The position numbers and the translations under genes are program-made. A stretch of 64,000 nt of DNA from Paenibacillus rubinfantis (GTDB lineage Bacteria > Bacillota > Bacilli > Paenibacillales > Paenibacillaceae): assembly GCF_001486505.1 (NCBI RefSeq), contig NZ_LN909066.1, forward strand, positions 536,451 to 600,450, given 5' to 3'. The notes beneath the pieces are model-generated. The model was given only the letters and a program-made list of their open reading frames with translations. It was not told where the DNA came from and did no database searches. This document shows, piece by piece, positions 1-8,819 of this stretch (the stretch's first letter is position 1; each line of letters begins with the position of its first letter).

Positions 1-2
1 CT

Positions 3-1052
3 GCCGGAAGCAGCGTGAGACACGCGACCAACCCCACCTCTCTACATGATCTGACCTTCAGAATCGGCGGGTTTGCTAATGGCCAAACGGACGTGGGCGT
101 TCAAATCAACAGCGACGACGTGGTCGCCGATCACTTCTGGATTTGGCGTGCCGATCACGGCGCCGGAGCCGGATGGACCAGCAATGTCTCCAAGAACGGC
201 CTTGTCGTCAACGGAGACGCGGTCACGATCTACGGGCTGTTTAACGAGCATCATAACGAGTATCAGACCCTTTGGAACGGTAACGGGGGCAGGGTGTATT
301 TCTATCAATCCGAAATTCCGTACGATGTCCCCAACCAATCCGCCTGGATGTCGCAGGGAGGCATTGTTAATGGTTACGCCTCCTACAAGGTAGCCGATTC
401 CGTTACGACCCATGAAGCATGGGGGTTAGGGATCTACTCCTATTTCCGGGATGCCACCGTCAAGCTCAACAGTGCAATCGAGGTGCCGGATGTTCCCGGG
501 GTTAAGCTCCATCACGCCACCACGGTGTGGCTGAACGGCACCCCAGGCAGCGAAATCACTCATGTTGTCAATGACGCCGGCGGACGAGTTTATGCAAACA
601 GCCCTAGCACGGCGATGAGACAAACCCTTACGGAATATCCCGCAAATGATTCCGGAGAGACGGCATTGATCCGCAACGGCTGGACCGCGACATCCACGCC
701 ATCCAGCTCCGAAGCGGCGGCCAATCTGCTGGACGGCAGCCTGGATACCCGCTGGACCACGGGCGTGCCGATGGCTCCTGGCCAATCGCTTGTCATTGAT
801 ATGAAGACGGCGAACGAGTTTACCAAAATCGTGATGGATTCAACCGGCAGTAACGACGACTACGCCCGCGGTTATGAAATCTACGTGTCCAACGACGGCT
901 TGAACTGGGGCAGCGCGATCGCCGCTGGTTCGGGCAGCGGGCCTGCGGTGAGCGTCACTTTTGCGCCACAGCATGCCCGCTACATCCAGGTCGTGCAAAC
1001 AGGCACCGCCTCGAATTGGTGGTCCATTCGCGAAGTGAATGTGTTCCGTTAA
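3..1052 (+). CDS. Beta-helix carbohydrate-active protein with C-terminal discoidin domain (5' partial)
   Basis: The reading frame is open to the left edge of the window, so the start and any signal peptide lie outside; the GTG at 15 is probably internal. The first ~200 visible residues are rich in short strands, Asn, Gly and aromatic residues (DHFWIWRADHG, LWNGNGGRVYFYQ, HEAWGLGIYSYF), as in the last coils of a right-handed beta-helix of secreted polysaccharide-active proteins. The last ~130 residues form a discoidin (F5/8 type C, CBM32-like) domain: LLDGSLDTRWTTG, YEIYVSNDGLNW, ARYIQVVQTG, WWSIREVNVF. The role is probably extracellular glycan binding or cleavage. I cannot assign a glycoside hydrolase family from the C-terminal part. 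A terminator hairpin and a tRNA gene on the opposite strand follow. Confidence 0.75.
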   Translation, partial: AGSSVRHATNPTSLHDLTFRIGGFANGQTDVGVQINSDDVVADHFWIWRADHGAGAGWTSNVSKNGLVVNGDAVTIYGLFNEHHNEYQTLWNGNGGRVYFYQSEIPYDVPNQSAWMSQGGIVNGYASYKVADSVTTHEAWGLGIYSYFRDATVKLNSAIEVPDVPGVKLHHATTVWLNGTPGSEITHVVNDAGGRVYANSPSTAMRQTLTEYPANDSGETALIRNGWTATSTPSSSEAAANLLDGSLDTRWTTGVPMAPGQSLVIDMKTANEFTKIVMDSTGSNDDYARGYEIYVSNDGLNWGSAIAAGSGSGPAVSVTFAPQHARYIQVVQTGTASNWWSIREVNVFR

Positions 1053-1075
1053 GTTCAGCTTTAACCGCCACAGGT

Positions 1076-1123
1076 AAAAAAACAGCCCCGCAACCGCTCC
1101 GAAGAGCGAGATGCGAGGCTGTT
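1076..1123 (-). terminator. Rho-independent terminator after tRNA-Leu copy 1
   Basis: A long hairpin pairs AACAG..CTGTT outer arms and contains an inner CGCTC-TTCG-GAGCG stem with a UUCG-type tetraloop. On the minus strand it is followed by a run of seven T. It lies 12 bases past the tRNA end and 24 bases past the stop codon of the convergent gene, so it mainly serves the tRNA. Confidence 0.8.
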
Positions 1124-1134
1124 CTACTTAAGGA

Positions 1135-1219
<85 letters not shown>

Positions 1220-1258
1220 GTTTGTTGGTTGATGCAAGGTTTTGCAGCAACGAAATAT

Positions 1259-1287
1259 ATAATATCACTTATCTTCTGAAGAGTCAA
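1259..1287 (-). promoter_or_regulatory. SigA promoter of tRNA-Leu copy 1
   Basis: Read on the minus strand: -35 TTGACT (1282-1287), 17-base spacer, -10 TATTAT (1259-1264), about 40 bases upstream of the tRNA. The other two tRNA copies have the same -35 box. Confidence 0.85.
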
Positions 1288-1322
1288 CAAGAAACTTAAG
1301 TCAGGTCTAAAAGTATGAGGAT

Positions 1323-1386
1323 GAAGCCCTCCCCTAGATCGGACCCCCTGTCACTTGGTCCGCTCGATTTTACAGGGACGGGCTTC
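1323..1386 (-). terminator. Possible terminator of the GH2/GH51 operon
   Basis: The outer arms GAAGCCC and GGGCTTC pair, with an inner GGACC/GGTCC stem, in the gap just after the GH2 stop codon (minus strand). There is no clear T-run after it, so termination is a guess from position and pairing only. Confidence 0.35.
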
Positions 1387-1401
1387 TCCTTCTCTACAAG
1401 A

Positions 1402-3171
1402 CTATCTTAAATGAATCTCCCGAATTTTCTCCATTGGGAATTTCGGCTTCCGGTCCTCTGTAAGCAATCCGTTGATTTCTTGCTGGACATCGGTTAATTG
1501 CGTATAGCAGAAGCCGCAAATATAATCCACCTGTTTGATCGCCTGAATCAGGCCGTCGAAGCGCTCCAGAAACTCTTCATCCGTTTGTACCTGATGCCCG
1601 TACCCCCAACCTTTCTCCGACTCGAAAGCAATCCCGCCAAATTCGGTGATCATGATGGGTTGACCTTTGTACTCGTAGCCTTCAGCCAATGCGTACTTCC
1701 ATTGGTTGCAGGTCGTTTCCTTGTGGACGATCGCGTCCTTGTTCCCTGCATACCGTTTCAGGAAGCCCTCTCCCGTCTCGACATAGTCATGCAGCGTAAG
1801 AATATCCGAGATCGTGTGCTCCCATCCGTCATTGGTAATCACCGGGCGGTGCGGGTCAATCGACTTGGTCAGATAATAGATACTTTCCGTAAATTTCTGC
1901 TGTCTTGGATCATGCAGAATATAAGGAATTCCCCATGACTCATTAAACGGCACCCAGGTGATAATGCTCGGATGATTATATTGCTGATGGACAATTTCCA
2001 GCCATTCCTTCGTAAAGTTCGCCACCGCATCATCGTGAAATTCAAACGTTGCCGCCATTTCCGACCAGACCAGAAGCCCTTTCACGTCACACCAATACAG
2101 GAAACGGGCATCTTCGATTTTCATATGCTTGCGTACGCCGTTATAACCCATCTCCAGCATGGCGTCGATGTCGGCAATCAACGCCTCCTCGCTTGGCGGC
2201 GTCAAGTGACTGTCCGGCCAATAGCCTTGATCCAGCATTAGTCTCTGGTAGACCGGCACATTGTTGAGCAGGACCTTGCCTTTTTCGATTGAAATCTTTC
2301 GCATGCCGAAATAGGAGAACACGCGATCCACCACGATCTCATCCCTATACAACACAAATTCTACATCATAGAGATTCGGCTGATTTGGCGACCAGAAGCT
2401 TCTTTTCCACGGCCCGTTCGCTTCATGCACCAGGTCGACTTCCACGCTTAAGCGAGGCCGATCAACCGCCAGGCTGACCGTCTTTATATGGTGATCCTTC
2501 AGGGTCACGATGGCTTCGAGCCTCAGGCTCCCCGCCGCCGCAGTCTCCAGACCCAGCACCCGGTAGTCCAACGACACTTTGGCGCGATCCAGATCAGGGG
2601 TGATTTTTACCGAATCCAGCCTTTGCTCCGCCACGTACTCCAGCCAGACCGTCTGCCAAATGCCCGTGCTTTGGACATAGAAGCACTCGAAGTTGTTTTT
2701 CGTCCAACGCTGCTTGCCCCGAGGTTGAGTGCAGTCATTACTGTCCTCAGCTTTGAGCGTAATAACATTATCCTCCCCAAAGGTCAGATACAGCGTGATA
2801 TCGAGGGAAAATGCCGCGTAAGCCCCCTGATGTCCGCCCGCCAGCTCTCCGTTCACCCATACCTTTGCGAGATAATCCACCGCCTGAAAGTGCAGGATCA
2901 CTCGCTTTCCTTCTGCTTCCTTCGGAATCGCCACCCGCCTGCTGTACCACACCCGCGTATGGAATTCCTCCACGCCGATGCCGCTTGCCTTGGTTTCGTA
3001 AGTAAACGGGACCTTAATTTTATGCGTACCCGCCAGCTGTTCCTGCCACTTTTCGGTTTCCCCAACATTCTGATCGTCAAAGCGGAAGTCCCACTCGCCG
3101 TTTAGGTTCATCCACTCGTTCCGGACGAACTGTGGTCTTGGATAATCTTTGATATAGCCCTTGGTTGTCAT
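1402..3171 (-). CDS. Glycoside hydrolase family 2 protein (beta-galactosidase/glucuronidase-like)
   Basis: Probable cytoplasmic exo-acting beta-glycosidase of 589 aa with no signal peptide. The order of domains is the GH2 one: an N-terminal jelly-roll sugar-binding domain (about 15-180, with GEWDFRFDD and RVWYSRRV), an immunoglobulin-like domain (about 185-290), and a TIM barrel (about 295-589). The acid/base candidate is E411 in WVPFNESWG and the nucleophile candidate is E510 in MITEFGG. The ATG is preceded by AGGAGG with 6 bases spacing. It is the last gene of a minus-strand operon behind GH51 and an ABC importer, so it probably removes a terminal beta-linked sugar from arabinose-decorated oligosaccharides. 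Family members act on galactosides, glucuronides, mannosides or arabinopyranosides; the substrate cannot be read from sequence. Confidence 0.88.
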   Translation of the reverse strand: MTTKGYIKDYPRPQFVRNEWMNLNGEWDFRFDDQNVGETEKWQEQLAGTHKIKVPFTYETKASGIGVEEFHTRVWYSRRVAIPKEAEGKRVILHFQAVDYLAKVWVNGELAGGHQGAYAAFSLDITLYLTFGEDNVITLKAEDSNDCTQPRGKQRWTKNNFECFYVQSTGIWQTVWLEYVAEQRLDSVKITPDLDRAKVSLDYRVLGLETAAAGSLRLEAIVTLKDHHIKTVSLAVDRPRLSVEVDLVHEANGPWKRSFWSPNQPNLYDVEFVLYRDEIVVDRVFSYFGMRKISIEKGKVLLNNVPVYQRLMLDQGYWPDSHLTPPSEEALIADIDAMLEMGYNGVRKHMKIEDARFLYWCDVKGLLVWSEMAATFEFHDDAVANFTKEWLEIVHQQYNHPSIITWVPFNESWGIPYILHDPRQQKFTESIYYLTKSIDPHRPVITNDGWEHTISDILTLHDYVETGEGFLKRYAGNKDAIVHKETTCNQWKYALAEGYEYKGQPIMITEFGGIAFESEKGWGYGHQVQTDEEFLERFDGLIQAIKQVDYICGFCYTQLTDVQQEINGLLTEDRKPKFPMEKIREIHLR

Positions 3172-3185
3172 GTCTTACCTCCTGT

Positions 3186-5198
3186 TTACGGGTTCGTTCT
3201 TATTTCCAGTGCATAGATGGATGAAGGGCGAAGCGGATATCCAGCCTTCCAAGCCTCAAACGGGACAACGCTCATTCTGCTGGTGATCCGATCCGGCTCA
3301 AAGACGGTGTTCACATCCTGCTCGGAATCTCCCGTAATAACATGAAGCAAGGTTCCCTCCGAAACCTCAAGCCCGCGCAAATCAAGAGTGACTGTCACTT
3401 CATGCAAGCTCCGATTTACGATAAAGACCGTGATCACACTTCCTTCTTCATTGGTGCAGGCCACCACATCCAGATCTGGCAGGGCATTCAGGTTGATTGG
3501 AGCCAACTTGTTCGATTGTACGGCGAAGGTGCCGCATTTGGCGCGCACAGGCAGCAAGCGCGTCATGTTCCGCCCCGCATAAAGCTTCATGACTTCATAG
3601 GTTGGGGTTCCGTAAACGGTGAGCGGGTGTCCGCTCCACCCCGGCAGCTTGCCGCAATACTGATCGGCGTAATTATCGCCAACCCGAATGCATCCCCCAA
3701 GCCAACCGTTTACCAAATCGGAGAAGCTGCCGATATGCACCAGATCGCTGGAACGCAGCATTTCGTTTAGATTGGCCGCATTGGCAACCGCTGCGCCCAG
3801 CGTATGCTCATCCGGCAATCCCTTTCTGACGTTATTGGGATAATACATCGTGTTGTATTCGGTAATCGCCAGCTTCACATGGCTGTGTTTCGGATGCGAC
3901 AAGATTTGCTCTCTTGTCTCCTCGATATTGTGTCTCGTCCATTCCGGGAAGCTGGCGATCGCCTTATAACGCTCTTCCGCTGGAGTGCTGCGGTCCATCG
4001 CAAATCGGTTGTACCCGTGATACAAATGCAAGGTTAAGTAATCGATCTGATCGCCGGCGATCTCAAGCACTGCCTTGTTCCAGGCTTGATCGGTATGCCC
4101 GCAGGCTAGAATCACTATCGTGGGGTCGGCCGCCTTCATGGCTTCGATAAAGGAAACCGTTCGCCGGGCGAAATCTTCGGCCGTACACGTTCCTACCTGC
4201 CAAGCTCCCCATACCTCGTTGCCGATCTCCCAATACTTCACATTATAGGGTTCAGGGTGTCCATTCGCGGCGCGTACCGCCCCCATCGGCGTATCCGCAT
4301 CCCCATTGCAATATTCAATCCACAGTGCAGCTTCCGCTGGTGTCCCAGAGCCGTCATTCACACAAATCAGCGGTTCGACCTGCAGCTCCCGGCAAAAGTC
4401 GATAAATTCATCCGTGCCAAAATATTTGCTCGTCCAGCCGCCCCACGCCTCGTTATACATGACCGGACGTTCAAGGACCGGCCCGATGCCATGCTCAAAG
4501 TGATACGCGCTGATATAGTTGCCGGCCAACCTCATCATCCCGGCATTTAAATCCTTCGTCATTTCAACAACTTCCCGCTTCACAAACCCGATATGATCCT
4601 CCGGAAGCAGGGAGAGATGATCGATCCAGAGCATGCCGGTGGATACGCTGTCCTGCCATCTCGGATGTTCCGCCGGTACATACACTCGAAATTCCGCGTC
4701 GGCGCAATCCCTTTTGATCGCCAGCATCACCTCATATTCCCGCCAATTGTGACCGTTAAGTTCGATTCGCTCCAGACCTAACCGTTCTTGACTGATCCGA
4801 TCTACGGCCTCAACAATCACATAGGTAAGCTCAATCGAAGCCCGGGCGACCAGTTTGACCACATAACGAATCGGCCCTTTGAGCGCAAGCTTCTGAGCGA
4901 TCCCCGCAAAGGCTTCATCATCGCTGTGGATTCGGATGCGCTGGGCGCGTCCCGAATGCTTGGGCGCTGGAGCTTCCAGCGCATACTTGGTATTGCGCCC
5001 GTTCGTGTAAGGATACCATTGCCCCGACACCTCGGCTTTCCCTTCCGCTTCGCTCTCAAAATCCATATCTTTCAGCGGAAAAGCCAGCATCGCTTCCATA
5101 TGATCCCGGATGTCTTCAACGAAATGTCCAAACAGGTAGGGGTTAATTTGATGCTCGCTTGCCCGGCTTCCGTCGATCGTAATCGTTGCTTTATTCAT
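3186..5198 (-). CDS. GH51 alpha-L-arabinofuranosidase
   Basis: Predicted cytoplasmic alpha-L-arabinofuranosidase of 670 aa that releases L-arabinose from imported arabino-oligosaccharides. After an N-terminal strand segment comes a CBM4/9-like beta-sandwich (about 60-200), then the TIM barrel with acid/base E328 in WEIGNEVWG and nucleophile E447 in LAITEYN, then a C-terminal beta domain typical of GH51 (about 510-670). It is longer than compact AbfA enzymes (about 500 aa) because of the inserted sandwich. A TTG three bases upstream is an alternative start; the ATG at 5198 sits 10 bases after GGAGG. It lies 24 bases downstream of the permease gene and 14 bases before GH2, so the three are co-transcribed. 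A GH51 endoglucanase is the alternative, less likely in this context. Confidence 0.87.
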   Translation of the reverse strand: MNKATITIDGSRASEHQINPYLFGHFVEDIRDHMEAMLAFPLKDMDFESEAEGKAEVSGQWYPYTNGRNTKYALEAPAPKHSGRAQRIRIHSDDEAFAGIAQKLALKGPIRYVVKLVARASIELTYVIVEAVDRISQERLGLERIELNGHNWREYEVMLAIKRDCADAEFRVYVPAEHPRWQDSVSTGMLWIDHLSLLPEDHIGFVKREVVEMTKDLNAGMMRLAGNYISAYHFEHGIGPVLERPVMYNEAWGGWTSKYFGTDEFIDFCRELQVEPLICVNDGSGTPAEAALWIEYCNGDADTPMGAVRAANGHPEPYNVKYWEIGNEVWGAWQVGTCTAEDFARRTVSFIEAMKAADPTIVILACGHTDQAWNKAVLEIAGDQIDYLTLHLYHGYNRFAMDRSTPAEERYKAIASFPEWTRHNIEETREQILSHPKHSHVKLAITEYNTMYYPNNVRKGLPDEHTLGAAVANAANLNEMLRSSDLVHIGSFSDLVNGWLGGCIRVGDNYADQYCGKLPGWSGHPLTVYGTPTYEVMKLYAGRNMTRLLPVRAKCGTFAVQSNKLAPINLNALPDLDVVACTNEEGSVITVFIVNRSLHEVTVTLDLRGLEVSEGTLLHVITGDSEQDVNTVFEPDRITSRMSVVPFEAWKAGYPLRPSSIYALEIRTNP

Positions 5199-5222
5199 CA
5201 AGAGTTAACCTCCGTTTACGCA

Positions 5223-6119
5223 TTATCCTTTAATCGAACCGATCATAACGCCTTTGACAAAATGCCGCTGCACAAATGGATACATAATCAGTACCGGCAG
5301 GCTCGAAACAATAATTACGGCATATTTAATGCTCTCAGATAAAAGAATCTTCTCTTCCATCCCAACGTTGCCGCCGTCAACACCCGCCGATTGGCTGATC
5401 ATCAGGATTTCCCGCAACACCAGTTGGAGAGGGTACAGATCCTCGCTGCGAATATAGATCAGGGCATTAAAGAAGGCATTCCAGTGCCCCACCGCATAAA
5501 ACAAAACCATGACCGCCAAAATCGGCTTGGACAACGGCAGGATGATGCTGATCAGCAACCGCCAGTTGGAGCAGCCGTCGATATGCGCCGCCTCCTGCAG
5601 CTCCCAAGGGATACTGGATTGGAAATACGTTCTCATGACGATCAAATTGTAGGTCGAGATCGCCCCTGGAATAATCAAGGCCCACATCGTATCGACCATT
5701 CCAAGATTTTTGACCAGCAGGTAGCTCGGAATCAGCCCGCCGCTGAAAAACATCGTCAGGGTAATGATCAGCATCAACCCCTTCCGTCCTGGTAAATCCG
5801 GACGCGATAACGGGTAGGCCGCCAGCAGGGTCATCCCAATATTAATCAGCGTACCCACCACCGTGTATAGAATGGAGTTGCGGTAGCCGGTCCAAATTTG
5901 TTCATTGTGCAAAATGTTGTTGTAAGCTTCAAGGGTCGTGCCCTTCGGAAGCAGCCACACTTCCCCGTTCAACACCCTTGCAGGATCGCTGAACGAGGCG
6001 CTAACTACAAATAACAAAGGATACAGCACGATAACAATGATCACCGCAGCGATCAAATATACGATAACATCGAACCAACGTTCGTCCGATGGACCTTTCG
6101 TCACTACCTCTTTAGCCAT
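5223..6119 (-). CDS. Sugar ABC transporter permease (CUT1, LplC/YtcP type)
   Basis: Inner-membrane permease of 298 aa with about six transmembrane segments. The cytoplasmic EAA loop (EAAHIDGCSNWRLLISIILP) that docks with the ATPase is clear, and the C-terminus PFVQRHFVKGVMIGSIKG is the signature end of LplC-type permeases. It starts after GGAGGGG, 15 bases behind the partner permease. Together with that permease and the upstream lipoprotein it forms an importer for oligosaccharides, probably arabinose-containing given the GH51 and GH2 genes behind it. No ATP-binding subunit is present. Confidence 0.93.
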   Translation of the reverse strand: MAKEVVTKGPSDERWFDVIVYLIAAVIIVIVLYPLLFVVSASFSDPARVLNGEVWLLPKGTTLEAYNNILHNEQIWTGYRNSILYTVVGTLINIGMTLLAAYPLSRPDLPGRKGLMLIITLTMFFSGGLIPSYLLVKNLGMVDTMWALIIPGAISTYNLIVMRTYFQSSIPWELQEAAHIDGCSNWRLLISIILPLSKPILAVMVLFYAVGHWNAFFNALIYIRSEDLYPLQLVLREILMISQSAGVDGGNVGMEEKILLSESIKYAVIIVSSLPVLIMYPFVQRHFVKGVMIGSIKG

Positions 6120-6134
6120 GTTTCGTCCCCTCCA

Positions 6135-7094
6135 TTACCACAGGCTCGTCTCCGATGTTTTGCGCGCGAACCGGTTCACCAACAGCAGCAAAGTCAAGTT
6201 AATCAAGGAATTAAATAACCCGATCGCGGCCGTATAGCTGTATTCGCCCTTCAAAATCCCGGTCGTATACACAAACGTGGAAATCACGTCGCTCGCCTCG
6301 AGATTCAAGTTGTTTTGCATGAGCAAAATTTTCTCAAACCCGATGTTCATGAATTGCCCGATATCCAGAATGAGCAAGATGACGATGACGGGGACGATGC
6401 CCGGAAGAGAGACGTGCCAGATTCGCCGCATCCGCGAGGCTCCGTCCATCTTGGCTGCTTCATACAGCTGCGGATTAATTCCGCTCAGCGCTGCGATATA
6501 GATAATCGATTGCCACCCCATGTTCTGCCAAATGTTCGAGCCGATAAAGATCGTCTTAAACCATCCGGCCGATTCCATGAAGCGGATCTCCGATCCCCCC
6601 AAGGCTTGGATCAACATATTGATCGGGCCGTTGGTAGACAGTAGCACGGTTAAGATTCCGACGATGACGACAACCGAAATAAAGTGCGGGATATAGGTGA
6701 TGTTTTGCAGCAGCTTGCTGTAGGATTTGCTTCGAATCTCGTTAATGAGAAGGGCGAGCAAGATTGGAATCGGAAAAGCGATAAGCAGGGAGAACAGATT
6801 GATGGAGAGCGTGTTCCAGAGTAGTCTCCAGAAATAATACGAATCAAAGAACCGCTGAAAATTTTCGAATCCAACCCAACTGCTGCCTAAAATTCCTTTG
6901 CCCGGATTGAAATTTTTGAACGCGATCTGCAGCCCGTATAATGGGCCGTAATGAAACAGCAAATACCATGCGATCGGCAGCAGCAGCATGAGATACAGGT
7001 CGTATCTCCTGGCGATCTGCCGGATGAGGCGGCTGCCCCGTTCCTTTCGGAACCGGGGCGCCGCGGCAGTCTCATGGATTTCTGCGTTCTTCAT
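6135..7094 (-). CDS. Sugar ABC transporter permease (CUT1, LplB/YteP type)
   Basis: First permease of the importer, about 319 aa. A basic N-terminus (RKERGSRLIRQIARRYDLY) leads into the first membrane segment, followed by LLFHYGPLYGLQIAFKNFNP, typical of LplB-type subunits. The EAA loop is YEAAKMDGASRMRRIWHVSLP. ATG codons at 7100 and 7094 are both possible; the second has 9 bases to AGGAG and is preferred. It lies 32 bases after the binding-protein gene. It pairs with the LplC-type permease next to it. Confidence 0.92.
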   Translation of the reverse strand: MKNAEIHETAAAPRFRKERGSRLIRQIARRYDLYLMLLLPIAWYLLFHYGPLYGLQIAFKNFNPGKGILGSSWVGFENFQRFFDSYYFWRLLWNTLSINLFSLLIAFPIPILLALLINEIRSKSYSKLLQNITYIPHFISVVVIVGILTVLLSTNGPINMLIQALGGSEIRFMESAGWFKTIFIGSNIWQNMGWQSIIYIAALSGINPQLYEAAKMDGASRMRRIWHVSLPGIVPVIVILLILDIGQFMNIGFEKILLMQNNLNLEASDVISTFVYTTGILKGEYSYTAAIGLFNSLINLTLLLLVNRFARKTSETSLW

Positions 7095-7126
7095 GAACAT
7101 CCACTCCTATCCCATCGAGGATCTGC

Positions 7127-8695
7127 CTATTTAGCCATTTTGTCATAAGCGTCTTGATAAATTTGTTGAAGCTCTTCAATGTTCATCTTCTTCAACGTCG
7201 ATTGGAACTCTTCCCACTTGTCGAAGCTCAAAGCCCCTGCAATAAACTTGGTGCTTTGCTCTTCATAATACTTGTCGATATCGTTGCGAAGCGTATTCAC
7301 CTTTTGCGCTGTTTGCTCATCAAACATCGGTGCGGCATAACGGATTTGCGGCATGTACGGCGCCAATGCTTTTTGCGCTTCCTGCACTTGAGGAGGATTA
7401 ATATAGGAAGCGACGTATTCGCTGATCAGGTGAGGTGCGCCTCCCCCGGCATACGGAGTCAGCTTCGGCTGCGTCTCGGCTGTAGCAAATTCCGGCTTAT
7501 AGGTTGGGATTCCGTCGACCAGCTCGTAATGCTCGCCTTCTCGCCCGAATCTCAGCAGGGTCGAACCTTCATCGCTGTAGAAATAGTCGATCCAGCGCAT
7601 GGACACTTCCGGATGTTTATTAACCGAGGTGATGGCAAACGCACCTTGGTCGCGCGGAACCGGAGCCCCCTGGCTTTGCAGGCGATCGCCGTGCGGCCCT
7701 TCAAACGGCGCAATCCCCGTGTATTGATCCGCAATCGGCAGGAAATTGTTGTTGGTCTGGTCAAAGAACACTCCCGTATTTCCCGAGCCTTGTTTGGCCA
7801 AATACTGCGCTTCTGTATGGGAGAACACTTCATGATCCAGCAGGTTCTCTTGATACAGCTTGTTCAGGAACACCAACAGCTCTTTGTTGCGCTCGCTCCC
7901 CATCCAGATCTCAACCTTGTCGTCAACGATATTCACGTTGTAGCCGAATTGCTGGTCGAGCCCAAACGAACCGCTCATCGCAACAACAATTGGAAGGCCG
8001 GTGCGGGCTGTGATCGGAATTTCATCCTGCTGTCCGTTCCCGTTCGGGTCCTGATCCCGGAACGCCACAAGCACTTCGTACAGCTCCTCCAGCGTTTCCG
8101 GCACTTTCAGATTCAACTTCTCCAGCCAGGCCGTATTGATCCATCTCTTGTCCGTACGGGCCGAGTCCAACGTCACGATGCCCGGGATTGTGTAAATATG
8201 ACCCTCCGGCGTGGTGATTGATGCGCGGATTTCCGGATACTCCTCCATGAGTTTGTTCAGGTTCGGCGCGTATTCTTCGATCAGATTCTCGAGTGGAATC
8301 AATTGACCGCCGGACCCGTAACGAACCGCCTCCAGAGGAGAGATCGCGGACCGGTACATAATATCCGGCAACTCGTTGGACGCAAACAACAGATTCTTCT
8401 TCTCGGCAAAACCGTCGGTTGGAGATTCGATGAACTCCATCTGGACATTGCTCATTTTCTCGTAATCCTGGAACACCGGCATGTCCTTAAACGGCCCGTT
8501 TACCGGGGCAATTCGGGTGAACATCTTCAGCTTGACCGGCTCCTGGACGATCGGGAACCCCTCTTTGCTGACCTCGGTTCCTCCGCCTCCCTCCGAAGCA
8601 TTGTTCTTGGCGCCGGAGCCGGAACCGCAACCTCCCAGCACCAACGCCGCAATCAGCATCGTGCTGATCGTGGCTTTTCCCCAATGTTTTCGCAT
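7127..8695 (-). CDS. Extracellular sugar-binding lipoprotein (LplA-like)
   Basis: Substrate-binding lipoprotein, about 522 aa, anchored outside the membrane. The N-terminus has basic residues, a hydrophobic stretch and the lipobox LVLGGC, with a Gly/Ser linker after the Cys. A strong RBS (AAAGGAGG) overlaps the first codons of the longest open frame (TTG at 8725), so that start is unlikely; ATG at 8695 (MRKHWGKA) is preferred and ATG at 8704 is too close to the RBS. The body is a type 2 periplasmic-binding fold with the family motif FPDIMYRSAIS-like region (ELPDIMYR) and the calcium-site-like DQDPNGNGQQDE loop seen in LplA proteins. It is the first gene of the transporter operon, behind a cre site. 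Confidence 0.9.
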   Translation of the reverse strand: MRKHWGKATISTMLIAALVLGGCGSGSGAKNNASEGGGGTEVSKEGFPIVQEPVKLKMFTRIAPVNGPFKDMPVFQDYEKMSNVQMEFIESPTDGFAEKKNLLFASNELPDIMYRSAISPLEAVRYGSGGQLIPLENLIEEYAPNLNKLMEEYPEIRASITTPEGHIYTIPGIVTLDSARTDKRWINTAWLEKLNLKVPETLEELYEVLVAFRDQDPNGNGQQDEIPITARTGLPIVVAMSGSFGLDQQFGYNVNIVDDKVEIWMGSERNKELLVFLNKLYQENLLDHEVFSHTEAQYLAKQGSGNTGVFFDQTNNNFLPIADQYTGIAPFEGPHGDRLQSQGAPVPRDQGAFAITSVNKHPEVSMRWIDYFYSDEGSTLLRFGREGEHYELVDGIPTYKPEFATAETQPKLTPYAGGGAPHLISEYVASYINPPQVQEAQKALAPYMPQIRYAAPMFDEQTAQKVNTLRNDIDKYYEEQSTKFIAGALSFDKWEEFQSTLKKMNIEELQQIYQDAYDKMAK

Positions 8696-8736
8696 CTTCT
8701 GCATGACCTCCTTTGTGAATGGCAAAACATCGATTC

Positions 8737-8770
8737 TTGTAAGCGTTTACTCGGATGTGAATTCATTATA
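8737..8770 (-). promoter_or_regulatory. cre site (CcpA) overlapping promoter of the lplA-like operon
   Basis: The 15 bases at 8737-8751 (TTGTAAGCGTTTACT) match the cre consensus WTGNAANCGNWNNCW at every position. Just upstream on the minus strand is a perfect -10 TATAAT (8765-8770) with only a weak -35, so the cre would sit around +7 to +21. CcpA bound here would block transcription when preferred sugars are available; the weak -35 suggests activation by the neighbouring response regulator. Confidence 0.8.
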
Positions 8771-8819
8771 GTTGATCCGCTTCGGCTCCAAATTCCACAA
8801 TTATGACCACATACTCCAC

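Noticed and set aside
7154..8221. Long plus-strand frame of 355 codons
   Set aside because: It is antisense to the lipoprotein gene, which has a lipobox, RBS and family motifs; the frame has no RBS and no domain.
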